The translations under genes and the position numbers were made by a program. A model generated the notes under the pieces. The model was not told where the DNA came from. It saw nothing but the letters and a program-made list of their open reading frames with translations, and did no database searches. From NCBI RefSeq assembly GCF_001584325.1, contig NZ_LSAZ01000041.1, forward strand, positions 496,001-560,000: a DNA stretch of 64,000 nucleotides, read 5' to 3'. The stretch comes from Bacillus nakamurai (lineage in GTDB: Bacteria; Bacillota; Bacilli; Bacillales; Bacillaceae). Positions 39,053 to 49,500 of this stretch are shown here, piece after piece (positions within the stretch are counted from its first letter, which is position 1; each line of letters begins with the position of its first letter).

Positions 39053-40033
39053 ATGAATGCCCTTATCATACACGAAAATGGATTTGATTTCAGACAGGTG
39101 CCTGACAGACAGCCCGGGCACGGAGAAGTAAAAGTGAAACTGAAAACAGCTGGATTAAATCACCGCGATTTGTTTTTACTGAAACAACATAAAAAAGGGG
39201 ATCCTGAATTTATTCTCGGTTCAGACGGAGCGGGAATCATTACAGAAACAGGTGAAGGCGTTCCTTCATATCTGCTTCATAAAGAGGTCATCATAAATCC
39301 TGTGCTGAATTGGAAAACGATTCATGATGTACCGCAAGTTCCCGCCATTTTAGGAGGTCCTGCAGATGGAACTTTTTCTCCGTATGTGATCATTCCGGCG
39401 GAAAATACCGTCCAAAAGCCCGCCCGCCTTTCCTGGGAAGAAGCCGGCGTGCTGCCGTTATCAGCATTAACCGCTTATCGCGCGTTATTTACAAAGGGGC
39501 AGCTAAAAAAAGGGGAACACCTTCTTCTCCCCGGTATCGGAAGCGGTGTCGCAACGTACGCCTTGTTAATGGCAAAAGCGATCGGAGCGGCTGTCAGCGT
39601 CACATCCCGCAGTGAACAGAAAAAGCAATCCGCTCTGGCTTATGGAGCGGATTGCGCAATAGACAGTTATGGAGATTGGACAGGAGCGCTGAAAGGCAAA
39701 AAAGCTGATATCATTCTTGACAGTGTAGGCCCCGCCTTGTTTCAAAGTTATTTCGATGTCATAAAGCCGAATGGGCGAATTGTAACCTTCGGTGCCAGCT
39801 CAGGCGATCATATTGACTTTCCGGTCCGTTCATTGTTCTTCCCGCAAATCAACATCCTCGGCACGTCGATGGGGAGCAGTGAGGAGTTTGCGGAAATGAT
39901 TGAATTTATAGAGCTTCATAAAATTCATCCCGTTATTGATCATATGTATCCTCTCGGGCAAGCTGCTGAAGCATTTTCCAAGATGAAGCAGGGACAGCAA
40001 TTCGGAAACCTCGGATTTATCTTTGATGAATAG
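39053..40033 (+). CDS. yogA: Zinc-free medium-chain alcohol dehydrogenase/quinone oxidoreductase-like protein
   Basis: The 326-residue protein has the GroES-like N-terminal half ([11 protein letters not shown]) and an NADPH Rossmann half ([23 protein letters not shown]). The zinc-ligand pattern of true alcohol dehydrogenases is absent, so it is probably a quinone or enone reductase. I use the ATG at 39053, preceded by AAAGGAG, instead of the longer open frame. Confidence 0.88.
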   Translation: MNALIIHENGFDFRQVPDRQPGHGEVKVKLKTAGLNHRDLFLLKQHKKGDPEFILGSDGAGIITETGEGVPSYLLHKEVIINPVLNWKTIHDVPQVPAILGGPADGTFSPYVIIPAENTVQKPARLSWEEAGVLPLSALTAYRALFTKGQLKKGEHLLLPGIGSGVATYALLMAKAIGAAVSVTSRSEQKKQSALAYGADCAIDSYGDWTGALKGKKADIILDSVGPALFQSYFDVIKPNGRIVTFGASSGDHIDFPVRSLFFPQINILGTSMGSSEEFAEMIEFIELHKIHPVIDHMYPLGQAAEAFSKMKQGQQFGNLGFIFDE

Positions 40034-40115
40034 AATGAAGAGGAGTTTGACATCTTCCATTTACACTTTAAACCTTACATGACCAATAAGTGAGAAAGAG
40101 GTTTCGTTTTCACGC

Positions 40116-40144
40116 AAAAAACCGGCTGGTATCAGCCGGTTTTA
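40116..40144. terminator. Terminator between yogA and gltB
   Basis: AAAACCGGCTG pairs with CAGCCGGTTTT around five bases; a short T/A-rich tail on either side suits the convergent genes. Confidence 0.85.
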
Positions 40145-40161
40145 TAAATAAACCCCTTTAT

Positions 40162-41643
40162 TTACGGTAAAACAGTGCTCCCCATTAAATAACTGTCCAC
40201 TTCTCGCGCCGCTTCACGGCCTTCATTAATTGCCCATACAATTAAGCTTTGGCCTCTTCTTGCATCCCCTGCGGCAAAAACCCCGTCAACATTTGTTTTA
40301 TATTCCCCATAAGCTGCATTAATTTTTTGATTTGCTGAATCAACGCCAAACTGTTTCAATAACGGTTGTTCGGTGCCTTCAAAACCGATGGCGATGAAGA
40401 CAAGCTGTGCAAGCCATACCTTTTCGGTTCCAGGAATCTCGCGGAACTCATATTTTCCGTGCTCATTTCTGACTTTCTCCATTTGGATCGTATGAAGTTC
40501 TTTTAAGCGTCCTTGTTTATCAGTAACCATTTTTGTCGTTTGGATTGAATATTCTCTAGGGTCTTTTCCAAACTTCGCTTGCGCCTCTTCATATGCATAT
40601 TCCAATGTGAAGACGTGCGGCTGTTCAGGCCACATATTTTCATTCGTGCGTGCCTGAGGAAGCTTAGGGTGCTTGCCGAACTGATGCACGCTGCGCGCTT
40701 TTTGACGCAACGCGGTAGCTACGCAGTCAGCCCCTGTGTCTCCGCCGCCGATAACGATGACGTCTTTACCTTTAGCGTCGATAAATTGTTTGTCTTTGAA
40801 ATTAGAATCTAAATAGCTTTTGGTGGCTAATGTTAAGTAATCCATGGCATAGTGGACGCCTTTTGCTTCCCGGCCTTCAATCAAAAGGTTGCGCTGTTTT
40901 TGGGCGCCTGTGCAAAGAATAACGGCATCATAGCGTTCTTTCAGCTCATCGGCTGTAATGTCGACGCCGATTTCTGTGTTTGTCACAAAATCAATGCCTT
41001 CCTGCGTCAGCAGCTTAATGCGGCGTTCGACGATGTCCTTATCAAGTTTCATGCTCGGAATTCCGTACATTAACAGACCGCCTGCTCTGTCAGCGCGCTC
41101 GTACACCGTCACAGAATGACCCGCTTGGTTCAGCTGATCGGCGCTTGCAAGACCTGCGGGGCCTGAGCCGACAATAGCGATTCTTTTTCCTGTGCGCTTT
41201 GCGGGAATTCGCGGCTGAATCCATCCGTTTTCAAAGCCTTTATCAATGATTGTCCGTTCAATATTTTTGATGGAAACGGCTGGATCTGAAATAGCCAGCG
41301 TACAAGAGCCTTCACAAGGAGCGGGACAGACCCTCCCTGTGAATTCCGGGAAGTTATTCGTTTTAAGGAGACGCTCCAAGGCTTCTTTCCAGCGCCCCCG
41401 GTACACGAGATCATTCCATTCAGGTATTACGTTATAAATCGGGCACCCGGATGTATAGCCGTTTATATCTGCGCCGATTTGGCAAAACGGTGTGCCGCAA
41501 TCCATACACCGCGCCCCCTGCCGTTTTGACGCTTCTTCTGAAAACGGAGCCGAATATTCTTTCCAATCCTTTAAGCGAGTGAGAGGGTCCCGCTCAGCCG
41601 GTTTTTCTCGTTTTTCTTCCATAAATCCAGTTGGTTTCCCCAT
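40162..41643 (-). CDS. gltB: Glutamate synthase small subunit
   Basis: GltB passes electrons from NADPH to the large subunit. The 493-residue sequence has N-terminal iron-sulphur cysteines (CMDCGTPFC and CPAPCEGSC), an FAD fold [10 protein letters not shown] near residue 157 and the NADPH-binding [11 protein letters not shown] near 300. It lies 16 bases downstream of gltA in the same operon. Confidence 0.96.
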   Translation of the reverse strand: MGKPTGFMEEKREKPAERDPLTRLKDWKEYSAPFSEEASKRQGARCMDCGTPFCQIGADINGYTSGCPIYNVIPEWNDLVYRGRWKEALERLLKTNNFPEFTGRVCPAPCEGSCTLAISDPAVSIKNIERTIIDKGFENGWIQPRIPAKRTGKRIAIVGSGPAGLASADQLNQAGHSVTVYERADRAGGLLMYGIPSMKLDKDIVERRIKLLTQEGIDFVTNTEIGVDITADELKERYDAVILCTGAQKQRNLLIEGREAKGVHYAMDYLTLATKSYLDSNFKDKQFIDAKGKDVIVIGGGDTGADCVATALRQKARSVHQFGKHPKLPQARTNENMWPEQPHVFTLEYAYEEAQAKFGKDPREYSIQTTKMVTDKQGRLKELHTIQMEKVRNEHGKYEFREIPGTEKVWLAQLVFIAIGFEGTEQPLLKQFGVDSANQKINAAYGEYKTNVDGVFAAGDARRGQSLIVWAINEGREAAREVDSYLMGSTVLP

Positions 41644-41659
41644 GTTCTTCTCCCCTTTC

Positions 41660-44600
41660 TTACTGTACTACCGCTTGTTTTTGACCTTGGGACGGCGCTT
41701 GTTTTGCCTGTTTTGTGTTGGCTTCAAAGGCATACATAATCGCGTCTTCTTCTGATAAGCCCGCCGCTTTTTGTTCTTCGATGCTGAGGAGCATTTGTTT
41801 ATAGTTTGTCGGAATGATTTTGATAAAGGTTTGGACGGTTTCATCCCAATGATCCAGCAGGCTTGCCGCTTTTTGACTGTTTGTCAGCGCCGCATGCTTT
41901 TCGACCATCGCTTTAACCTCTTGAATCTCTGTCTCATCCGTCAGTTTTTCAAATGAAATCATTTCAAGGTTGCATTTTCGTTTAAACGCTTTGGCGTCAT
42001 CAGCCAATACGTATGCAATTCCGCCTGACATACCCGCTCCGAAGTTTTTGCCGACTTCTCCGAGAACGACAACCCGGCCGCCTGTCATGTATTCACAGCC
42101 GTGGTCTCCGATCCCTTCAACAACGACATTGACTCCGCTGTTGCGGACCGCAAAACGTTCTCCGGCACGCCCGTTAATATAGGCTTCTCCGCTTGTCGCA
42201 CCATAAAAGGCTACGTTTCCGATAATGACATTATCCTGTGTTTCACAGTTAAACGCATCAGGTGCTTTGACGATGATTTTCCCGCCGGAAAGCCCTTTTC
42301 CTACGTAGTCATTTGAATCCCCGTTCAAATGAAGCGTCATTCCTTTAGGAACGAATGCCCCGAAGCTTTGCCCGGCTGATCCCGTGAAATGAAGTTTGAT
42401 TGTATCATCAGGAAGTCCTTCCGCTCCGTAGCGTTTTGAAATTTCACTTCCTGTCATGGTTCCGGCTACACGGTTTGTATTATTAATCTTTATTTCAACT
42501 TCCGCTTCTTTACCGGCTTCAATCGCCTCTTTTACTGACGGTAAAATGGCCGTCATATCAAGGGACTGATCAATTTTATGATTTTGCGCCGTATGGAAAG
42601 TCCGGACGCCTTCAGGCTGATACAACAGCGTAGATAAATCAAGCTGACCGGCTTTCCAATGTGCTTTTGCCCGTTCGCTGACATGAAGAACATCAGTCCG
42701 TCCAATCATCTCATCAAATGTCTTAAAGCCTAACTGCGCCATATATTCACGCACTTCTTCAGCAACAAACAGCATGTAGTTCACGATGTGATCAGGGTCG
42801 CCCATGAATTTTTTGCGAAGCTCCGGATTTTGTGTAGCGACGCCTACCGGGCAAGTATCCAAATGGCACGCGCGCATCATGACACAGCCAAGAACAACGA
42901 GCGGCGCTGTTGCAAATCCGAATTCTTCTGCGCCAAGCAAGGCAGCCATAACCACGTCGCGCCCTGTCATCAGCTTACCGTCTGTTTCTAACACGACGCG
43001 TTCCCGCAAACCGTTTAACATCAGTGTTTGGTGAGCTTCTGCAAGGCCGAGCTCCCAGGGAAGGCCTGTATGCTTAATGCTCGTTTTCGGCGAAGCGCCC
43101 GTTCCCCCATCATAACCGCTGACGACAATGACATCTGCCGTACCTTTTGCGACTCCGGCGGCAATGGTGCCGACGCCTGCTTTCGATACCAGCTTGACAC
43201 TGATTCGCGCATCCCGGTTCGCATTTTTCAAATCGTGGATGAGCTGAGCCAAATCCTCAATTGAATAAATGTCATGGTGAGGAGGCGGTGAAATCAGTCC
43301 GACTCCCGGTGTTGAACCGCGGACATCCGCTACCCAAGGGTATACTTTATTGCCCGGAAGCTGGCCGCCTTCTCCAGGCTTTGCCCCTTGCGCCATTTTA
43401 ATTTGCAATTCATCCGCATTGACGAGGTAATGGCTTTTCACACCAAAACGGGCGGATGCGATTTGTTTAATCGCACTTCTTCTGTCATCACCGTTTTCAT
43501 CAGGGACAAATCGTTTCGGATCTTCTCCGCCTTCCCCGCTGTTGCTTTTTCCGCCAAGGCGGTTCATCGCAATCGCCAATGCTTCGTGAGCTTCCTTGCT
43601 TAATGAACCAAATGACATGGCTCCTGTTTTGAAACGCTTAACGATTGATGCAGCAGACTCCACTTCCTCCACTCTTAAAGGCTTGCGATCTTCCTGGAAG
43701 GCGAACAGATTGCGTAAAAATCCGATCCGTTCTTCATCTGCTGCGTGAGAGTATTGTTTAAACAGGCTGTAATCATTTTTCCGGCACGCCCATTGTAAGG
43801 TATGAATGGTTTTCGGGTTGAAAGCGTGATGCTCTCCTCCGTTTCTCCATTGGAATTCACTTCCTGAATCAAGCGTTTTACTGTAATCACCCTTGTATGC
43901 CGCTTGATGGCGCTGCTTTGCTTCTTCTGCAATCGTTTCGATGCCGATACCGCCAAGCTGGGATGCCGTACCCGTGAAGTATTGGCCGATGACGTCCCGA
44001 CTGATGCCGACGGCTTCAAAAATTTGGGCGCCTCTGTAGCTCTGAACTGTGGAAATTCCCATTTTTGACATAACTTTGACGACGCCTTCGGTAATACTTT
44101 TACCGTATTTGCTGACGGCTTCCTCATAATTAATGTCGAGCCGTCCTTCATCAATTTCCTGCTTGTATGTGGCATATGTCAAATATGGATTTACCGCATC
44201 TGCCCCATAACCGATGAGAGCGGCAAAGTGATGAACTTCACGCGCTTCGCCTGATTCAACGATAATGCTCGCTTTTGTCCGCAGGCCTTGGCGGATCAAG
44301 TGCTGATGCAGCGCGCTGACAGCCAGTAACGGAGGGATCGGCGTCAATTCCTCAGTCATTGCTTTGTCAGACAAAATTAAAAGGGACACACCTTGATTAA
44401 TCGCTTTTTCCGCTTGATCAAACAAATCCTGTAAGCCTTTCTCAAGATCGTCAGAAAACAGCATATGAATGTTCTCGCTCTTTACGTCAGGGTGGACAAT
44501 CGTTTTAAGTGCATAAAACTGCTCATTCGATAATACAGGAGTGTACAGCTTAATGCGGCGGGCATTCCTTTCACTAGGGTGAAGGAGATCGCCTTCCGCC

Positions 44601-46222
44601 CCGAGCCATGTCACCGTTGATGTCACAAGCTGCTCACGGATCGCGTCAATCGGCGGGTTTGTGACTTGCGCAAACAGCTGTTTAAAGTAATTAAACAATG
44701 ATTGGGCGCGGTCTGATAACACGGCAAGCGGCGCGTCATTTCCCATTGAGCCGAGCGGGTCCTTTCCCTCTTTCATAACGGGAATCAAATATTTCTGGAT
44801 GTCTTCATACGTATAGCCGAATGCTTTTTGGCGGACGAGAAGATCTGCGAACTGCTCTTCTTCCCGGATTTCCGGGTCAGGATTCACTTGAACCAATTCT
44901 TCCTCAAGCCATTTTTGATACGGGAATTCATTGGCGATTTCTGTTTTTACTTCCTCATCAGAAATAATCCGGCCTTCCTCGAGATCAATTAACAGCATTT
45001 TCCCAGGCTCAAGACGTTTTTTTTGCAGGATGTTCTCTTGCTCTGTTTCAATGACGCCGACCTCGGATGAGAAAATAATATGATCGTCTTTTGTCACATA
45101 GTAGCGCGCCGGCCGAAGGCCATTTCGATCAAGGATGGCGCCGATTTGTTTTCCGTCCGTAAATGAAATGGCGGTCGGTCCGTCCCACGGTTCCATTAAA
45201 GAGCTGTGATATTCGTAAAAAGCTCTTTTCGCTTTTGACATATGGGTGTTTTCCGTCCACGGTTCAGGGATCAGCATCATTGCCGTGTGCGCCGGCTTCC
45301 GTCCCGCCATGACGAAAAATTCAAAAGCGTTATCGAGTATGGATGAGTCACTGCCGTCGGCATTCAAAATCGGCAGAACTTTTTGAAGGTCATCTCCGAA
45401 GCTTTCCGATACGAACTGCTGCTCTCTTGCTTTCATCCAATTGATATTGCCTCGGAGCGTGTTGATTTCTCCATTATGAATGAGATAGCGGTTTGGATGC
45501 GCTCTTTCCCATGTAGGGAATGTATTCGTGCTGAATCGTGAATGCACGAGTGAAAATGCAGATACAAATGCTTCATCCTGCAAATCCAAATAAAACGCGT
45601 CGACCTGCTCAGGCGTTAACAAACCCTTATATACAATCGTCTGGCTTGACAGGCTTGCGAAGTAAAAATCGAGCTGCTCTGCTGCGCCCCAATTTTCCGC
45701 CTGTTTCCGGATGACGTACAGCTTTCGTTCAAAAGCAAGGCTGTCTTTTAAATCGACGCTGGCACCGATAAATATTTGACGGACATACGGGCAAGTGTTT
45801 TGTGCCACTGTTCCGATTTTTCCGACATTAACAGGCACGGTTCTCCATCCGAGAACGGTTTGCCCTTCTTGTTCAATTAATGTATTAACCTGTTTTTCGA
45901 TTTTTTTTCTTTCCTCTTCATTTTGCGAGAAAAAGACCATTCCTACCCCGTAACGCCCTTTTTCCGGCAGTTTCATTTCTCCGCACTCTTTTTTTAAAAA
46001 AGCATCAGGGATTTGAACCATTAAGCCAGCGCCGTCACCCGTGTTCGGATCACTGCCCTGACCTCCTCTGTGGTCTAGCTGGCAAAGCATCTTCAGTCCT
46101 TTTTTGACAATGTCATGTGAAGGCTCCCCTTTTAGGTGGGCATACAAGCCGATTCCGCACGCATCATGCTCAAATTCCGGACGGTAGAGACCTTGAGCTT
46201 TTGGCATTTGATTGTAAGTCAT
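41660..46222 (-). CDS. gltA: Glutamate synthase large subunit
   Basis: GltA makes two glutamates from glutamine and 2-oxoglutarate. The 1520-residue protein has a short propeptide before the nucleophile cysteine in HDACGIGL (residue 22), a class II glutamine amidotransferase domain, a central domain, an FMN/synthase barrel with the iron-sulphur cysteines in CVMMRACHLDTCPVG, and a C-terminal beta-helix (GXXGXXXG repeats, GGRVVVLGEVGKNFGAGMSGG). It is divergent from its activator gltC. Confidence 0.97.
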   Translation of the reverse strand: MTYNQMPKAQGLYRPEFEHDACGIGLYAHLKGEPSHDIVKKGLKMLCQLDHRGGQGSDPNTGDGAGLMVQIPDAFLKKECGEMKLPEKGRYGVGMVFFSQNEEERKKIEKQVNTLIEQEGQTVLGWRTVPVNVGKIGTVAQNTCPYVRQIFIGASVDLKDSLAFERKLYVIRKQAENWGAAEQLDFYFASLSSQTIVYKGLLTPEQVDAFYLDLQDEAFVSAFSLVHSRFSTNTFPTWERAHPNRYLIHNGEINTLRGNINWMKAREQQFVSESFGDDLQKVLPILNADGSDSSILDNAFEFFVMAGRKPAHTAMMLIPEPWTENTHMSKAKRAFYEYHSSLMEPWDGPTAISFTDGKQIGAILDRNGLRPARYYVTKDDHIIFSSEVGVIETEQENILQKKRLEPGKMLLIDLEEGRIISDEEVKTEIANEFPYQKWLEEELVQVNPDPEIREEEQFADLLVRQKAFGYTYEDIQKYLIPVMKEGKDPLGSMGNDAPLAVLSDRAQSLFNYFKQLFAQVTNPPIDAIREQLVTSTVTWLGAEGDLLHPSERNARRIKLYTPVLSNEQFYALKTIVHPDVKSENIHMLFSDDLEKGLQDLFDQAEKAINQGVSLLILSDKAMTEELTPIPPLLAVSALHQHLIRQGLRTKASIIVESGEAREVHHFAALIGYGADAVNPYLTYATYKQEIDEGRLDINYEEAVSKYGKSITEGVVKVMSKMGISTVQSYRGAQIFEAVGISRDVIGQYFTGTASQLGGIGIETIAEEAKQRHQAAYKGDYSKTLDSGSEFQWRNGGEHHAFNPKTIHTLQWACRKNDYSLFKQYSHAADEERIGFLRNLFAFQEDRKPLRVEEVESAASIVKRFKTGAMSFGSLSKEAHEALAIAMNRLGGKSNSGEGGEDPKRFVPDENGDDRRSAIKQIASARFGVKSHYLVNADELQIKMAQGAKPGEGGQLPGNKVYPWVADVRGSTPGVGLISPPPHHDIYSIEDLAQLIHDLKNANRDARISVKLVSKAGVGTIAAGVAKGTADVIVVSGYDGGTGASPKTSIKHTGLPWELGLAEAHQTLMLNGLRERVVLETDGKLMTGRDVVMAALLGAEEFGFATAPLVVLGCVMMRACHLDTCPVGVATQNPELRKKFMGDPDHIVNYMLFVAEEVREYMAQLGFKTFDEMIGRTDVLHVSERAKAHWKAGQLDLSTLLYQPEGVRTFHTAQNHKIDQSLDMTAILPSVKEAIEAGKEAEVEIKINNTNRVAGTMTGSEISKRYGAEGLPDDTIKLHFTGSAGQSFGAFVPKGMTLHLNGDSNDYVGKGLSGGKIIVKAPDAFNCETQDNVIIGNVAFYGATSGEAYINGRAGERFAVRNSGVNVVVEGIGDHGCEYMTGGRVVVLGEVGKNFGAGMSGGIAYVLADDAKAFKRKCNLEMISFEKLTDETEIQEVKAMVEKHAALTNSQKAASLLDHWDETVQTFIKIIPTNYKQMLLSIEEQKAAGLSEEDAIMYAFEANTKQAKQAPSQGQKQAVVQ

Positions 46223-46335
46223 AATTCCTCTCCCCCGATCAGTTTCCGTTAATTACCGATCATAAAATCTGACAACTCTAAATTCATTGTAAGTTTTCAA
46301 AACAATATAAACAATATATAATTTAGATCAAATAC

Positions 46336-46350
46336 ATCTCAAAATGAGAT
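46336..46350. promoter_or_regulatory. GltC-binding box in the gltA-gltC divergent region
   Basis: ATCTCAAAATGAGAT is a perfect 15-base palindrome 19 bases upstream of the gltC start and corresponds to Box I recognised by GltC in B. subtilis, where it is needed for gltA activation and gltC autorepression. Confidence 0.85.
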
Positions 46351-46369
46351 AGATAGGTGTGAAACGTAA

Positions 46370-47272
46370 ATGGAATTGCGCCAGCTTCGGTATTTTATGG
46401 AGGTAGCCGAAAGAGAACATGTGTCAGAAGCGGCTGATCATCTGCATGTCGCTCAATCCGCCATCAGCAGGCAGATTGCAAATCTTGAAGAAGAACTGAA
46501 GGTTACTTTGTTTGAACGGGAAGGCAGAAATATTAAGCTGACGCCGATCGGCAAGCAATTTTTAGAGTACGTCAAAACGGCGATGAAAGCGATTGATTAC
46601 GCGAAGGAACAAATTGATGAATATCTGGACCCAAACCGAGGAACCGTCAAAATCGGCTTTCCCACGAGCCTTGCCAGCCAGCTGTTGCCGACGGTGATAT
46701 CCGCCTTCAAAGAGGAATATCCGAACGTTGAATTTTTACTGCGCCAAGGGTCTTATAAGTTTTTAATTGAAGCGGTAAGAAACAGAGATATCGACGCCGC
46801 GCTGCTCGGCCCTGTTCCGACGGATTTTCCGGACATAACAGGCAATATACTATTCACAGAAAAAATTTACGCGCTTGTTCCGATCAATCATCCGCTCGCC
46901 AAACAAAAAAATATTCATTTAATTGATCTGCGTAACGATCAATTCGTTTTGTTCCCTGACGGATTTATTCTCCGTAATATGGCGATTGATGCATGCAAAC
47001 AGGCGGGCTTTGCACCGCTTGTGTCGACAGAGGGCGAGGATTTAGACGCAATTAAAGGATTAGTATCCGCAGGGATGGGGGTTACTTTATTACCCGAAAG
47101 CACCTTTGCAGAATCCACTCCCCGATTTACGGTCAAGATCCCGATTGAATTTCCCCAAGTGAAACGGACTGTAGGCATTATTAAACCAAAAAACAGAGAA
47201 CTGGCTCCGTCTGCGAACGATTTTTATCATTTTGTCATTCAATTTTTCTCAACACTTGAGCAATATAAATAA
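46370..47272 (+). CDS. gltC: LysR-family activator of glutamate synthase
   Basis: GltC activates gltAB according to carbon and nitrogen supply. The 300-residue LysR protein has the typical helix-turn-helix (REHVSEAADHLHVAQSAISR) and a C-terminal effector domain. Its location divergent from gltA and the Box I palindrome make the assignment firm. Confidence 0.96.
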   Translation: MELRQLRYFMEVAEREHVSEAADHLHVAQSAISRQIANLEEELKVTLFEREGRNIKLTPIGKQFLEYVKTAMKAIDYAKEQIDEYLDPNRGTVKIGFPTSLASQLLPTVISAFKEEYPNVEFLLRQGSYKFLIEAVRNRDIDAALLGPVPTDFPDITGNILFTEKIYALVPINHPLAKQKNIHLIDLRNDQFVLFPDGFILRNMAIDACKQAGFAPLVSTEGEDLDAIKGLVSAGMGVTLLPESTFAESTPRFTVKIPIEFPQVKRTVGIIKPKNRELAPSANDFYHFVIQFFSTLEQYK

Positions 47273-47273
47273 A

Positions 47274-47320
47274 AAACGAACCCGAGCTTCCAAACGGAAG
47301 CTTCGGGTTTCTTTGTCTTT
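47274..47320. terminator. Terminator between gltC and proJ
   Basis: GAACCCGAGCTTCC and GGAAGCTTCGGGTTTC form a long hairpin around AAAC; it stops gltC and, from the other side, proJ. Confidence 0.88.
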
Positions 47321-47334
47321 CTTTCTATATTGGG

Positions 47335-48453
47335 TCAGCAGATCGGTATAGACAGTTCAACGTGGCAGACAAACGCTTCAGGATCAATAATTGATTGCTC
47401 CGCTTGTTTGTGAGGCGTTTCTTTTAATGTCTGCAGCTGGGCTGAAGAATAATTGACAATGCCGAGTCCAAGCTCCTCGCCCTGTTGATCCAGCAGCCTG
47501 ACAACCGCCCCGCTGCTGAATTTTCCTTTAATTTCATCAATGTCTTTCGGCGATAAAGCAACATTTCCATTTGTTACATGGCGGCTGCTTTCTTTTTCCA
47601 TCACAATTTCGCCTTCCGGGCCGGAATTAAACGCGATCCATTGTTCTTTATGGTTTAACGGAAGTGTTCCTTCCGCTTCAAAGTAAGTTCCTTCAGCGGC
47701 TTCTTCGACCGCTTGAATTAAAATGTCAGGAGCGTTTGCCTGCCCGAGAAAGCCTTTAATTCCGGAGGCCATGACGATTTTAAAAGCGTCGAGCTTAGAA
47801 CGCATGCCGCCCGTACCCATTTCACTCCCGGCTTCCTTCGCGCTTGCTTCAATCTCAGGCGTAATGTCACTCACATGTTTCACTCTTTTTGCTTTCGGAT
47901 TGCTGCGCGGATTATCGTCATATAGTCCGTCAATGTCTGATAAAATCGCAAGCATGTCGGCATCAATTAAACCGGCCACTTTTGCAGCCAGCGTATCGTT
48001 ATCGCCGAACTTCAAACGGTTGACGGTGACGGTGTCATTTTCGTTAATAATTGGAATGATGCCGCGTTCCAAAAGGACATTCATCGTATTGCGGACATTG
48101 TGGTAGCGATACTCATCGGAAAAGTCGCTTCTGGTGATTAAAATTTGAGAGGCTACATAACCGTGCGCTAAAAACAATTTTGAATAAGCCTCCATTAATA
48201 ACCCTTGGCCGATTGAAGCCGACGCCTGCTTTTCAGGAAGGCTTTCCGGCTTTTGTATAAATCCTAGCTTGCGATAGCCTGCGGCAACCGCGCCGGAGGA
48301 TACTAAAATCACTTCATAGCCGCTGTCTTTCAGCTGTGCAATTTGATCCACCAATGCTTCTAATTTCCTTCTGCTGATTTCTCCGTGCAGGCTCGTCAGT
48401 GAGCTGCTGCCGATTTTTACAACGACTCTTTTCATCTTGGGCCGAGGCGTCAC
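47335..48453 (-). CDS. proJ: Glutamate 5-kinase
   Basis: ProJ phosphorylates glutamate as the first step of proline synthesis; in B. subtilis the ProHJ route makes proline as osmoprotectant. The 372-residue protein has an amino-acid kinase domain (VVVKIGSSSLTS, LVSSGAVAAGYRKLGF, FGDNDTLAAKVA, GTGGMRSKLDA) and a C-terminal PUA domain. The GTG start follows AGGAGTG. It lies 20 bases after proH. Confidence 0.95.
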   Translation of the reverse strand: MTPRPKMKRVVVKIGSSSLTSLHGEISRRKLEALVDQIAQLKDSGYEVILVSSGAVAAGYRKLGFIQKPESLPEKQASASIGQGLLMEAYSKLFLAHGYVASQILITRSDFSDEYRYHNVRNTMNVLLERGIIPIINENDTVTVNRLKFGDNDTLAAKVAGLIDADMLAILSDIDGLYDDNPRSNPKAKRVKHVSDITPEIEASAKEAGSEMGTGGMRSKLDAFKIVMASGIKGFLGQANAPDILIQAVEEAAEGTYFEAEGTLPLNHKEQWIAFNSGPEGEIVMEKESSRHVTNGNVALSPKDIDEIKGKFSSGAVVRLLDQQGEELGLGIVNYSSAQLQTLKETPHKQAEQSIIDPEAFVCHVELSIPIC

Positions 48454-48473
48454 TGTATCACTCCTGTTTTCTC

Positions 48474-49343
48474 TTATTGTAGTGTTGATGCTGTTTTTTC
48501 TATCGTTTTGCTGATTTCTGCAGAACGTTCGGCCGCGTGTTTAATGGCTTTGGCGATGGCTTCCCCGCCGCCTTCTGAACGGAGCGCATTGAGGCCTGCT
48601 GCCGTCGTGCCGTTTGGAGAGGTAATGTTTTCTCTTAACACATTTGGCTTTTCTCCCGTCTCCATCAGCATTTTAGCCGCGCCTAATAATGTTTGCGCTC
48701 CGATCTGCCGGGACAGCCGTTTGTCTAAACCGGCTTCTTCCCCCGCTTTTTCGATAAACTCCATTAAATAATAAAAGTAAGCCGGTCCGCTGCCGGCGAT
48801 GCCGGTGAAAATATCCATTTGGTTTTCTTTGATCACATACACTTCACCCAGGCATTCAAGCAGGGATACAGCGATTTTCGCCGAGCTGTCAGGCACATGG
48901 TCTCCGAACGCCGCGGCTGTTGCCGATTCGCCGATCATGCTGGAGGTGTTTGGCATCACCCTGACAACCGGCTGTTGATCATGCAATGATTGTTGTATAA
49001 ATGAGGTTGTTATGCCGGCCAGAACCGACAGGATTAATTGGTGGGGTTGAATACGCGTTTTCAGCGTTGCCAGAGCGTTTTCAGCATCTTTCGGCTTCAT
49101 GGCTAAAATAAATACATCAATGTCTTCGGTTTTCATGCTGTCAAAAGTGACGCCTTGAATTCCGTATTGATGTTCAAGTTCAGCCAGACGCTCTGTATTA
49201 CAGCGGTTTGTCACGCAGATGTTTTGATTGGGAATTTTTTTGGCACGGACCATGCCTGCTATCATTCCTTCAGCCATTGATCCTGCTCCGATAAAAGCAA
49301 CTTTCTTTTGATCTAAGATCGGTAACATCTCCTTCGTTCGCAT
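48474..49343 (-). CDS. proH: Pyrroline-5-carboxylate reductase
   Basis: ProH makes proline from pyrroline-5-carboxylate. The 289-residue frame has the Rossmann start KVAFIGAGSMAEGMIAG, VMPNTSSMIGE and the C-terminal signature SPNGTTAAGLNAL. The start is unclear: ATG 49343 has a poor ribosome-binding site, while the clear GAAGGAGATG sits at 49328-49336 and its best-placed codon is ATC. A start-codon change or use of 49343 or 49328 are possible. Confidence 0.92.
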   Translation of the reverse strand: MRTKEMLPILDQKKVAFIGAGSMAEGMIAGMVRAKKIPNQNICVTNRCNTERLAELEHQYGIQGVTFDSMKTEDIDVFILAMKPKDAENALATLKTRIQPHQLILSVLAGITTSFIQQSLHDQQPVVRVMPNTSSMIGESATAAAFGDHVPDSSAKIAVSLLECLGEVYVIKENQMDIFTGIAGSGPAYFYYLMEFIEKAGEEAGLDKRLSRQIGAQTLLGAAKMLMETGEKPNVLRENITSPNGTTAAGLNALRSEGGGEAIAKAIKHAAERSAEISKTIEKTASTLQ

Positions 49344-49371
49344 TTTTGTTCGTATTTTTCACACGTTTTAC

Positions 49372-49399
49372 ATGTTACCACTTCAGGAGGTGATGTCAA
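49372..49399 (-). promoter_or_regulatory. Promoter of proH-proJ
   Basis: TTGACA (49394-49399) and TAACAT (49372-49377) lie 16 bases apart on the minus strand, about 30 bases before the proH start. No T-box is seen, in keeping with osmotic control instead of proline control of this pathway. Confidence 0.7.
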
Positions 49400-49457
49400 G
49401 TTTGAAGTTTTATTGATATGTATTGTCCCCTGCCTGCTATTATGTATAATGAATCAC

Positions 49458-49496
49458 AGAACACACCGCACAATCCCGGTCCGGGTGTGTTCTGCG
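49458..49496 (-). terminator. Hairpin after rtp
   Basis: AGAACACACC pairs with GGTGTGTTCT with a 16-base loop just beyond the rtp stop. The following T content is modest, so termination strength is uncertain. Confidence 0.6.
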
Positions 49497-49500
49497 CTGA

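Noticed and set aside
43675-44175. 166-codon frame inside gltA
   Set aside because: Same-strand shifted frame of a highly conserved gene, without its own ribosome-binding site.
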